DNA of 10,536 nucleotides from Anaerolineae bacterium (GTDB lineage Bacteria > Chloroflexota > Anaerolineae > B4-G1 > SLSP01): contig JAFGKB010000071.1 in assembly GCA_016928755.1 (NCBI GenBank), positions 1 through 10,536 of the forward strand, read 5' to 3'. The position numbers were made by a program, and so were the translations under genes. The notes under the pieces were generated by a model. The model worked only from the letters and a program-made list of their open reading frames with translations. It was not told where the DNA came from and searched no databases. This document shows, one piece after another, positions 1 through 6,153 of this stretch. The number at the start of each line of letters is the position of its first letter. Position 1 is the stretch's first letter.

Positions 1-13
1 AAGTAGAAAACTT

Positions 14-19
14 TATAAT
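14..19 (+). promoter_or_regulatory. Probable -10 box of the pfkA promoter
   Basis: A perfect TATAAT lies 22 nt before the pfkA start codon. The matching -35 would fall just outside the left edge of the window, so the promoter cannot be completed. The inferred transcript start near base 26 would leave a very short leader containing the Shine-Dalgarno GGGGGAGG (28-35). Confidence 0.5.
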
Positions 20-40
20 TTAATTGAGGGGGAGGTATTT

Positions 41-1009
41 ATGCAACGTATCGCTGTTTTAACAAGTGGTGGAGATGGTCCTGGTTTGAACCCTTGTATT
101 AGAGCGGTCACGCGCCGGGCTATCAAACAAGGTGCTGAAGTTTATGGTGTCCATTGGGGTTATAAAGGATTATTATCTGGTGAAATAACCCTTTTGGAGA
201 GTCGTGATGTCGGTGGCATTTTGGGACAAGGTGGGACCTTCTTAGGTACAGCCCGTTGCCCGGAATTTGCTGATATCCAGGTGCGCCGTAAGGCCATCCG
301 CACGATGAACCAACATAAGATCAACGGCTTAGTTGTTATTGGTGGGAACGGTTCCCTAACCGGTGCATTGGCACTCCATCAAATGGGTTTCCCCGCTATC
401 GGCATCCCGGCATCCATTGATAATGACATCGACGGCACTGATATCGCTGTGGGTGTTGATACAACGCTGAACACTATCGTTGACGCCATCGACCGTATTA
501 AGGATACTGCCACCTCTCACCAGCGCGCTTTCTTAATTGAAGTCATGGGCCGTGATTGTGGCTACCTGGCCCTGCGCAGTGGTTTGGCCGGCGGTGCCGA
601 GATGGTCCTCGTCCCGGAGCTGGAAGGCCCATCCCTAGAGAAGATTGCCGATACCGTCGTTGATGCCTATGTGGCCGGTAAACATCATTGCATACTCGTT
701 ATCGCCGAAGGCTGGAAGCCCGGCACCCGTGCTGTAGCAGATTACTTACTTAATCGCACCGACCTGGGCTTTGATGTTCGTGTGACCGTTCTGGGCTACG
801 TGCAGCGCGGTGGACGGCCCTCCGTCTTCGACCGCGTCTTGGCATCGCGTATGGGTGCGCTCGCCGCCGATGGATTGCTAAACGGTGAGACCGGCAAAAT
901 GACAGCTTTACGTGGTCGCAAGTTAGAACTCTTCCCCCTGGAGGAGGCAGTCCGCCAATTGCGCCCATTGGATACCGCCCTCGTCGAACTCGCCGATATG
1001 CTGGACTAA
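41..1009 (+). CDS. pfkA: ATP-type 6-phosphofructokinase
   Basis: Cytosolic glycolytic enzyme that phosphorylates fructose 6-phosphate to the 1,6-bisphosphate. The 322 residues match the usual bacterial PfkA length of about 320. Visible motifs are the nucleotide-binding GGDGPGLN (10-17), Y41, GTARCPEF with R72, GGNGS (101-105), the catalytic loop PASIDNDIDGTD (123-134, with D127 and D129), R162, MGR (169-171), E223, R247 and QRGG (255-258). Glycine at position 104 and absence of lysine at 124 point to ATP rather than pyrophosphate as donor. Three positions are unusual against E. coli PfkA: N103 for Asp103, S125 for Thr125 and Y253 for His249. The ATG follows GGGGGAGG at a 5-nt gap. The first part of the gene is visibly more AT-rich than the last part. 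Family assignment is firm; effects of the substitutions are inference. Confidence 0.96.
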   Translation: MQRIAVLTSGGDGPGLNPCIRAVTRRAIKQGAEVYGVHWGYKGLLSGEITLLESRDVGGILGQGGTFLGTARCPEFADIQVRRKAIRTMNQHKINGLVVIGGNGSLTGALALHQMGFPAIGIPASIDNDIDGTDIAVGVDTTLNTIVDAIDRIKDTATSHQRAFLIEVMGRDCGYLALRSGLAGGAEMVLVPELEGPSLEKIADTVVDAYVAGKHHCILVIAEGWKPGTRAVADYLLNRTDLGFDVRVTVLGYVQRGGRPSVFDRVLASRMGALAADGLLNGETGKMTALRGRKLELFPLEEAVRQLRPLDTALVELADMLD

Positions 1010-1042
1010 GTTATTCTAGGCCTAAAATAATCTAATAACGTT

Positions 1043-1094
1043 ATCATAAAAAAAACAGGGATACTTTTGCTAGAGTATCCCTGTTTTTTATGAT
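1043..1094. terminator. Long bidirectional intrinsic terminator
   Basis: CAGGGATACT (1056-1065) pairs perfectly with AGTATCCCTG (1074-1083) around an 8-nt loop. An A-tract on the left (1048-1055) faces a T-tract on the right (1084-1089), and the outer ATCAT/ATGAT also pair, giving a stem of about 21 bp with two bulged A residues. It lies between convergent genes and carries U-runs for both directions, so it should terminate pfkA and the leftward fni-to-DUF4276 operon. Confidence 0.93.
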
Positions 1095-1114
1095 TTTCTA
1101 GGGGCGGCTTTCAT

Positions 1115-1777
1115 TCATCTCAAGCTCTCTATCCAGGTTACCCAGGCATTAAAGTGAGGGCATACTTCCCGTAAGCGTGTTAATCCGATTTCCTGTGTGA
1201 TGATTGGCCCATCATAGGCTTTTTGATAACTTGGATAGATCGACTTAATACGTTTGGAGGGTGCAGTATTCTCATCTTCATTGATATCTTCTGGGGTAGC
1301 GTATTCTCGCTTGATTTTCCGGATACGGTCTAATTGCTTCTGATCTCCGAATAAAGATTTATTTGTGATGTTTATATCGGTGAATAACAGTGCTTCAAAC
1401 TCATGTAGTTGCAGGTATGGGTGAAACTTGGGGTTGTCAATATCATGCCCAAATGCTTTTTCTATGTAAGATACTCTATTAAGGCCACGGCCACTTGGTA
1501 TAGTCTCATAACCGGGAATATCTTTTGGTAAACCATAAAAATCGTATATTGTGGTAACTGCTATTACGCTACTATCCCCTAATAAAGTCAAAAGCTCTTT
1601 CCTCATTTTGCTATAGGATAGAAATCCCCCTCTACGATTGGGGGCATTAGGAACATGACGAGTTGTTAATAATATTGGGTTAAGCCACAAATCATGTTCT
1701 ATAAAATATGGGTGGAGAACTTCCCTCACAAAAGTTTCCTCGGTCTGTCCTTCGACAGAAATTGTTAGGTATTTCAT
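1115..1777 (-). CDS. DUF4276 family protein, TOPRIM-like putative nuclease
   Basis: A 220-residue protein of the DUF4276 type, which is predicted to adopt a TOPRIM-like fold and to act with a partner ABC ATPase. Visible hallmarks are the N-terminal VEGQTEE (residues 8-14, with the candidate metal ligand E9), the central IYDFYGLP (77-84, with D79), and HEFEALLF (125-132). No signal peptide or membrane segment is seen. The ATG overlaps the TAA stop of the upstream ATPase by one base (TAATG), and an AGGAGG Shine-Dalgarno lies 9 nt upstream inside the ATPase coding sequence, so translation is probably coupled. The gene is AT-rich: two 60-base stretches counted at 1501-1620 are only 33-35% GC, against 67% for 781-840 in pfkA, which suggests acquisition. 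A role in phage defence is inference from similar ATPase/TOPRIM pairs (OLD, PARIS, Gabija); the nuclease activity itself is not shown by the sequence. Confidence 0.85.
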   Translation of the reverse strand: MKYLTISVEGQTEETFVREVLHPYFIEHDLWLNPILLTTRHVPNAPNRRGGFLSYSKMRKELLTLLGDSSVIAVTTIYDFYGLPKDIPGYETIPSGRGLNRVSYIEKAFGHDIDNPKFHPYLQLHEFEALLFTDINITNKSLFGDQKQLDRIRKIKREYATPEDINEDENTAPSKRIKSIYPSYQKAYDGPIITQEIGLTRLREVCPHFNAWVTWIESLR

Positions 1778-2892
1778 TAGGGGCGACCTCCTAGGAGGTT
1801 TTTCTCCCAGAGATCTCCTACACCGTATTCTTCCAGCCAGTTTTCCAGGTCATTGGTGTTAAGACGCCGGAATACAGATTGCCGGTCCTCACGGTCCACT
1901 ATAATTATATCTTCTGGTTGTAGTTGGTTAACCAATGTTACTGACTGTGTGGAAACTATAACTTGGGTGTGTGTTGCTGCACTGCGTAGTAGCGATGCTA
2001 AAAGCGTAATAGCATAGGGATGCAACCCTAACTCCGGCTCATCAATAAGGATTGTTGCTGGTGGTTCCGGAATTTGTAGCAAAGTAGCCAGGCAGATAAA
2101 GCGCAATGTGCCATCTGATAGTGCGTGGGCATTGAAATAGGTATCCGAACCTTTTTCCCGCCATTCCAACCGTATTTTCTCCGGGTTGAGCCGGCTTGGC
2201 CGGAGGTTGAAATCATCAAAGAAGGGAGCTACCAACTTGATTGTGTTCACAATCTTTTTGTAATGATTGGGATATTGTTCTTGGAGCCGGTATAAAAAAG
2301 CGGCCAAATTTGAGGCATCATCACGTAAATCTTCATTATCCCCAATATCCCCGGTACTTTTTACGCGGGCAGTTTCGCTGGTATCGTGAAAGTGGTAGAC
2401 CCGCCAGCTACGCATAGCACGGATTACGTAGTCTGCTATCGTGTTATTATAAGGGTTTTGTTCCGCTGTTTCAAATAACAATGTTTCACGCTGTCCGCTA
2501 CCTAAGCTATTACGTTGTAGTTCAGGGTAACGGGCCATATCATGAATTAGACATTCTTCAGCTTCAAAAATCAGACTATCTTCCCTGGTTGGCACCAGCC
2601 GGCAATAGTATCCATTTCTTAGATTGCCTTTTCTTGTGAAGAACTTTAGCTCAATCTCTATAGCATCGGTAGTCTTTTGCCCAAAGTACAGTAAATTATT
2701 TGCCCCGCCGGCTTTTCCTACGCACAGTTGTAGCTTGAGCTGGATGATCTGATGCAAAAGCTCAAAAACGGAGATCAGGTTACTCTTACCGGCACCGTTA
2801 GGCCCTATAAATACATTAAGCGGTTGTAATTTAATCTCTGATGCTCGAATAGATTTATAGCCCTTAATAAATATGCTTTCCAGGTTACTCAT
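1777..2892 (-). CDS. ABC/AAA_21-type ATPase partnered with DUF4276
   Basis: A 371-residue soluble ATPase of the AAA_21/OLD-RecF-like group. It has an N-terminal SIFIKGYKSI strand, Walker A GPNGAGKS (30-37), a long middle insertion (about 60-240), an ABC-signature-like LSDGTLRF (248-255), Walker B TILIDEPELGLHP (270-282, catalytic E275), and VIVSTQS, where the usual switch His is Gln. The C-terminus ends in VGDLWEKNLLGGRP, a tail style typical of ATPases that precede DUF4276 genes. Such ATPases dimerise on nucleotide binding and are thought to gate an effector nuclease. I prefer the ATG at 2892 because GGGAAG lies 8 nt upstream and homologues usually begin near this point; a GTG at 2913 would add 7 residues. 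It starts about 24 nt after the polyprenyl synthase stop and overlaps DUF4276 by 1 nt, so it looks co-transcribed with both. The ATPase call is firm; the defence role is inferred. Confidence 0.88.
   Translation of the reverse strand: MSNLESIFIKGYKSIRASEIKLQPLNVFIGPNGAGKSNLISVFELLHQIIQLKLQLCVGKAGGANNLLYFGQKTTDAIEIELKFFTRKGNLRNGYYCRLVPTREDSLIFEAEECLIHDMARYPELQRNSLGSGQRETLLFETAEQNPYNNTIADYVIRAMRSWRVYHFHDTSETARVKSTGDIGDNEDLRDDASNLAAFLYRLQEQYPNHYKKIVNTIKLVAPFFDDFNLRPSRLNPEKIRLEWREKGSDTYFNAHALSDGTLRFICLATLLQIPEPPATILIDEPELGLHPYAITLLASLLRSAATHTQVIVSTQSVTLVNQLQPEDIIIVDREDRQSVFRRLNTNDLENWLEEYGVGDLWEKNLLGGRP
1786..1799 (-). promoter_or_regulatory. Palindromic Shine-Dalgarno of the DUF4276 gene
   Basis: ACCTCCTAGGAGGT is a perfect 14-base palindrome that contains the AGGAGG ribosome-binding site for DUF4276 on the minus strand. 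In mRNA it could fold as a 5-bp stem with a 4-nt loop and hide the Shine-Dalgarno until ribosomes finishing the ATPase open it. The palindrome is seen; the regulatory role is inference. Confidence 0.5.
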
Positions 2893-2916
2893 AATCACAT
2901 CTTCCCGCGTCACGTC

Positions 2917-3927
2917 TCACTTCTCTCTATTCAACAGCCGCTCCGCCAATTTTAGTAATGCCTCTTGTGCTTCTCCACTCCCTTGTGCTCTCTCCAAAGC
3001 TTCCATAGCCTTGTTATGATAGTCTTGTGCCCGCGCTTCTGTATAGGCTCGGCTCCCTGTCGTTTCCAAAATCTCCAAAGCTCTATCTACTGCGGCTTTA
3101 TCTATTGCCAGTTCGCTGAGTAAAGTCCGTAACTCTTCACTCTGGCTCAACCCATGTAGAATCGGCAGCGTCTTCTTGTGACGTTGCAAATCTGAGCCAA
3201 CCGGTTTCCCTGTGCGTGCCGGATTACCCCATAAGCCCAATAAATCATCTTGCATCTGGAAAGCCATCCCCAATGCGTGCCCAAACGTGTGCAGTGCCGT
3301 TACGCGCTCCTTAGATGCTTGGGCGATAATCCCCCCTAGTTCGCAGCTTAGGGCCAACAATGCCGCCGTCTTCCCCGCCACCATTTTGAGGTAAGTCTCC
3401 TCAGCTACATAATCCGCCTTCTCAAAAGACATATCCAGACACTGTCCTTCGGTAAGTTGTAATGTTGTGATATTATAGCGATCCAATGCATATAACACCT
3501 GCTCGGCGGGAAGTCCGGTGTTTTGTAGTCCAAACATCGCCCTATATGCTAGAGTGAATAATGCATCCCCGGTGTTAATCCCCTGTGCCATTCCCCAAAT
3601 TGCCCATAGTGTGGGGCGGCCACGCCGCATTGCATCCTGGTCTTCGATGTCGTCGTGAATAAGGCTGAAGTTATGGAGCAGTTCCACCGCCACGGCTGCC
3701 GGGAGTGCTGTATCGTAGTTGCCGCCTTGGGCTTCACAACACAGCAATAAGAAGATAGGCCGCAGTCGCTTACCTGCATCCACGTGGGTAGGCCGGAACT
3801 CTTTGTCAGCCCAACCCAGGTGGTAATTCAACATGCCATAAAGCAGAGCCGGCTCGGTGTCTAATCCAGGAACAACTTGGTGCATAGCGGCCTCTAGCTT
3901 AGGTAGATAACGGGTGAACGGGTTCAT
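2917..3927 (-). CDS. Polyprenyl diphosphate synthase, probably geranylgeranyl (C20) type
   Basis: A trans-prenyltransferase that condenses IPP with allylic diphosphates; 336 residues, normal for the family. It shows GKRLRP (52-57), the first aspartate-rich motif DDIED (92-96), RRGRP (101-105), GKT (185-187), the second motif QDDLLG (226-231) and KKTLP (251-255). The last position of the second motif is Gly instead of Asp, as is common in actinobacterial and Chloroflexota short-chain synthases. The residue five before the first motif is aromatic (F87) while the one four before is small (S88). In archaeal type I synthases this pattern goes with a C20 product, so GGPP is the likely product. The gene starts 5 nt after the fni stop, with AAGGAG 11 nt before the ATG. 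Its products would supply carotenoids, quinones or undecaprenyl precursors. Family certain; chain length inferred. Confidence 0.93.
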   Translation of the reverse strand: MNPFTRYLPKLEAAMHQVVPGLDTEPALLYGMLNYHLGWADKEFRPTHVDAGKRLRPIFLLLCCEAQGGNYDTALPAAVAVELLHNFSLIHDDIEDQDAMRRGRPTLWAIWGMAQGINTGDALFTLAYRAMFGLQNTGLPAEQVLYALDRYNITTLQLTEGQCLDMSFEKADYVAEETYLKMVAGKTAALLALSCELGGIIAQASKERVTALHTFGHALGMAFQMQDDLLGLWGNPARTGKPVGSDLQRHKKTLPILHGLSQSEELRTLLSELAIDKAAVDRALEILETTGSRAYTEARAQDYHNKAMEALERAQGSGEAQEALLKLAERLLNREK

Positions 3928-3932
3928 AACTT

Positions 3933-4988
3933 TTATAGCTCCTTTGGTTTCATATAAGCACTAATGGGAATCAGTGACTTTTGACGTAAAGCTGTGATGT
4001 CCTTAGCGCCCACGGCAAACATTGCAATCTGTAATTGTCTTTGTAGTACCACTAGCTTATCCAACACCGCTTGTGGTGATTCATTGACCACTCGCAGCAG
4101 GGTTCTGGCTGTCGCCGTCATATTCGCCCCTAATGCCAGTGCCTTGGCGATTTCCACGCCGTTCTCAATACCCCCACTGGCAATCAATGGTATATCTGCG
4201 TTTACCTCACGTACCATTTGAATGGATAATGCTGTTGGAATTCCCCAATCCCGGAAGGCATTGGAAATTTCCTTTTGAATTGTATTACGACTTCGGTACA
4301 TTTCAACCTGACTCCAGGATGTACCCCCTGCCCCGGCGATATCTAGCGCGGTGACCCCGGCATCAATAAGTTGGCGTGCTACCGTCTTTGATAACCCCCA
4401 GCCCACCTCTTTCGCGATAACCGGTACTTCCAGTGTGCCGCATATTATTTCAATCTTGCTCAAAATATCTGCGAAGTTGGTCTGGCCTTCAGGCTGTAAT
4501 GCCTCCTGGAGTGCGTTTAGATGCAAGATCAACCCATCTGCTTCTACCATATCCACGGCCTTACGGCATTCATCAAGCCCATAACCATAATTCAATTGGA
4601 TAGCACCCAAGTTCACCAAAATCAAGCTATCAGGTGCGTAACGCCGGACTTGGAAAGTTTGCATCAATTCCGGGTCTTCCAGCGCGGGCCGGATGGACCC
4701 TAACCCTAGTCCAATACCACTGGCCTGCGCGGCCTCGGCCAGAATTTGATTAATCCGCGCCGCCTTATCTGTTCCGCCGGTCATAGAGGAAATCAACAAC
4801 GGAAGATCTAATGACTTCCCCAAAAACGTGGTTGCGGTGCTTATCGCTTCCATATCCATCTCTGGGAGTGCCTGGTGGACAAATTGGTATTGTTCAAAAC
4901 CGGCAGTCAGCCGGTCAAAAGAAACATCCTCTTCAATACTAATGCGTAGATGGTCATCCTTACGGGTTTTCGTCTGGCCCTTGGACAT
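3933..4988 (-). CDS. fni: Type 2 isopentenyl-diphosphate delta-isomerase (FMN-dependent)
   Basis: Flavoenzyme that interconverts IPP and DMAPP using reduced FMN; cytosolic, 351 residues, the usual size. Diagnostic motifs are TRKDDH (8-13), SSMTGG (67-72) in the FMN site, HLNALQEALQPEG (156-168, with the catalytic-site Q161 and E162), KEVGWG (193-198), DIAGAGGTSW (216-225) and the phosphate-binding ASGGIENG (270-277). The fold is a TIM barrel related to IMP dehydrogenase. The ATG has AAGGAG 6 nt upstream. It is the first gene of the leftward operon and feeds DMAPP to the adjacent polyprenyl synthase. Two overlapping candidate promoters lie upstream (5083-5140). It is unrelated to the Nudix-type Idi. 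I see nothing abnormal in the sequence. Confidence 0.97.
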   Translation of the reverse strand: MSKGQTKTRKDDHLRISIEEDVSFDRLTAGFEQYQFVHQALPEMDMEAISTATTFLGKSLDLPLLISSMTGGTDKAARINQILAEAAQASGIGLGLGSIRPALEDPELMQTFQVRRYAPDSLILVNLGAIQLNYGYGLDECRKAVDMVEADGLILHLNALQEALQPEGQTNFADILSKIEIICGTLEVPVIAKEVGWGLSKTVARQLIDAGVTALDIAGAGGTSWSQVEMYRSRNTIQKEISNAFRDWGIPTALSIQMVREVNADIPLIASGGIENGVEIAKALALGANMTATARTLLRVVNESPQAVLDKLVVLQRQLQIAMFAVGAKDITALRQKSLIPISAYMKPKEL

Positions 4989-5082
4989 TGTTCACTCCTT
5001 GTTTGCCGGTGCTTTTTCACATCTTACCTTGAAGCCTGTTCCTAAGTACTCTTTCAAGTATTCGATGATGGGTTAAAAATGG

Positions 5083-5111
5083 TCTATATGTGCAGTCAAA
5101 CTACCCGTCAA
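5083..5111 (-). promoter_or_regulatory. Candidate fni promoter, proximal
   Basis: On the minus strand TTGACG (5106-5111) and TATAGA (5083-5088) are separated by 17 bp. The -35 matches five of six consensus bases; the -10 is weaker. Transcription would start near 5076 and give a leader of about 90 nt. It overlaps the distal promoter by one base. Confidence 0.5.
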
Positions 5112-5140
5112 TTATACCTTGAAGGAGGAGTCCTAGTCAA
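5111..5140 (-). promoter_or_regulatory. Candidate fni promoter, distal
   Basis: On the minus strand TTGACT (5135-5140) and a perfect TATAAT (5111-5116) are separated by 18 bp. This is the better of the two leftward candidates. Its -35 is only 2 bp from the -35 of the divergent acpP promoter, so the two polymerase footprints must overlap. Confidence 0.65.
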
Positions 5141-5142
5141 CC

Positions 5143-5171
5143 TTGACTTTTCATTTGCCACAGGATAAAAT
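5143..5171 (+). promoter_or_regulatory. acpP promoter
   Basis: TTGACT (5143-5148) and TAAAAT (5166-5171) are separated by exactly 17 bp, a near-consensus sigma70/sigmaA promoter. Start of transcription is expected near 5178, giving an AT-rich leader of about 67 nt that ends in AAGGAG (5231-5236). Confidence 0.75.
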
Positions 5172-5244
5172 ACTCTATGTGTTTTGTTAAAGTATCTTTT
5201 CAAAGTTATTAAATTAACTAAGGCTTTTTTAAGGAGTAAATCTA

Positions 5245-5502
5245 ATGGAACAACGTAGTGATATGGTCTTCAATAGGGTGAAAGACATCATTGTTGATAT
5301 TTTAGCTATCGAAGCGGATAAGGTCGTTCCCGATGCCAATTTCCGTGAGGATTTGGGTGCTGATTCTTTAGACCTCGTTGAGTTGATTATGGCTTTTGAG
5401 GATGAGTTTGGTGGCCGGATTTCCGATGAGGACGCCCGCGAACTCGTTACTGTACAGAAAGCTGCTGAATACGTAGCTAATCGTATGCAGAGTGGTGAAT
5501 AA
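5245..5502 (+). CDS. acpP: Acyl carrier protein
   Basis: Small acidic carrier of growing acyl chains in type II fatty-acid synthesis; 85 residues. The 4'-phosphopantetheine attachment site is S41 in LGADSLDLVELIMAFEDEFG (residues 38-57), the standard DSL motif at the start of helix II. The remainder, with DEDARELVTVQKAAEYV, fits helices III and IV. I chose the ATG at 5245 because AAGGAG sits 8 nt upstream; a second Met at residue 7 has no such signal. The segment GGRIS replaces the more usual E-I-P before helix III, a minor variation. The gene stands alone between its own promoter (5143-5171) and terminator (5524-5554), away from other fab genes, and is divergent from the isoprenoid operon. 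Confidence 0.96.
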   Translation: MEQRSDMVFNRVKDIIVDILAIEADKVVPDANFREDLGADSLDLVELIMAFEDEFGGRISDEDARELVTVQKAAEYVANRMQSGE

Positions 5503-5523
5503 CCACCACCCGGAATTATCAAG

Positions 5524-5554
5524 CCACCGGTGATGTCGCCGGTGGTCTTTTTTT
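5524..5554 (+). terminator. Intrinsic terminator after acpP
   Basis: CCACCGG (5524-5530) pairs with CCGGTGG (5539-5545), and the stem can extend inward by a G-U and a G-C pair. A T-rich tract follows (5546-5554, seven consecutive T). It begins 21 nt after the acpP stop and its T-tract ends only 9 nt before the next start codon. Confidence 0.9.
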
Positions 5555-5560
5555 ATATAG

Positions 5561-5574
5561 CCTATGCGCATAGG
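5561..5574. repeat. 14-bp palindrome over the phosphoesterase start codon
   Basis: CCTATGCGCATAGG is a perfect palindrome, and its ATG is the predicted start codon of the next gene. It could be a protein-binding site or simply chance: about one such 14-mer is expected in a window this long. Confidence 0.4.
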
Positions 5575-6145
5575 TGTTATTGCCGATACCCACGTCCCTT
5601 ATCGGGCAGCCGAAATTCCTCCTTCCGCTATTGAGTCTCTACAGGGTGTAGACCTTATCCTTCACGCCGGGGATGTGGATGAGCCTTGGGCACTTGTACC
5701 TCTTGCGGAAATTGCACCGGTACACGCGGTCAGAGGTAATTACCATATTCTGGATCGCTCTTCCGGCGGCGCTTCTTTGCCGGCAGAGATTGAGCTAACC
5801 TTGGCCGGTTTCTCCGTGGCCTTGACCCACGGTCACAATATCGGCCCGCAAGCTATGCTTTGGAAAGTCTTGGCTTTGTTGCGTATGTATACCGGGCATT
5901 GGGATTTTCCCGCCTATGATGCGGCCATTGCCAAGACCTTGGTGCGGCGTTTTCCTAAGGCGGATGTCATCGTTTTTGGACATACCCACCGCTTCTATTG
6001 GCAACGGTGGGGGAACACCTATCTTGCAAATCCTGGGGCAGTACTGCCCCAGGCATACTTTCTTAAACCACCTTGCGCTCCCACCGTAGCCCATCTTGTC
6101 CTAGAACCGGGTGCTTCACCTACTTTCATAGCTATTCCCTTGTAG
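5564..6145 (+). CDS. YfcE/MJ0936-like calcineurin-type metallophosphoesterase
   Basis: A 193-residue cytosolic phosphoesterase with a two-metal site. Motifs in order are ADTH (D8, H10), HAGDVD (D37), RGNYH (N59), THGHN (H89, H91), FGHTHR (H140, H142) and NPG (156-158). The family hydrolyses small phosphodiesters and phosphomonoesters, but the natural substrate cannot be read from sequence. The third motif is GNYH, where homologues usually have GNCD or GNHD, so the residue after the metal-binding Asn is atypical. The ATG is set by the conserved MRIGVIADTH start. No Shine-Dalgarno precedes it: only T-rich terminator sequence and ATATAGCCT lie upstream. Translation may be leaderless from a weak promoter in that segment, or low-level after read-through from acpP. 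Confidence 0.9.
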   Translation: MRIGVIADTHVPYRAAEIPPSAIESLQGVDLILHAGDVDEPWALVPLAEIAPVHAVRGNYHILDRSSGGASLPAEIELTLAGFSVALTHGHNIGPQAMLWKVLALLRMYTGHWDFPAYDAAIAKTLVRRFPKADVIVFGHTHRFYWQRWGNTYLANPGAVLPQAYFLKPPCAPTVAHLVLEPGASPTFIAIPL

Positions 6146-6153
6146 GATAATTT

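Noticed and set aside
5121..5160. Shine-Dalgarno-like GAAGGAGGAG with a possible small frame from TTG 5143
   Set aside because: It lies upstream of the acpP transcript start and reads only about 15 codons with no recognisable product.
5229..5571. Two minus-strand open frames opposite acpP (5229-5522 and 5368-5571)
   Set aside because: They are antisense to a clear acyl carrier protein gene and its terminator, with low-complexity Ser-rich translations and no start signals.
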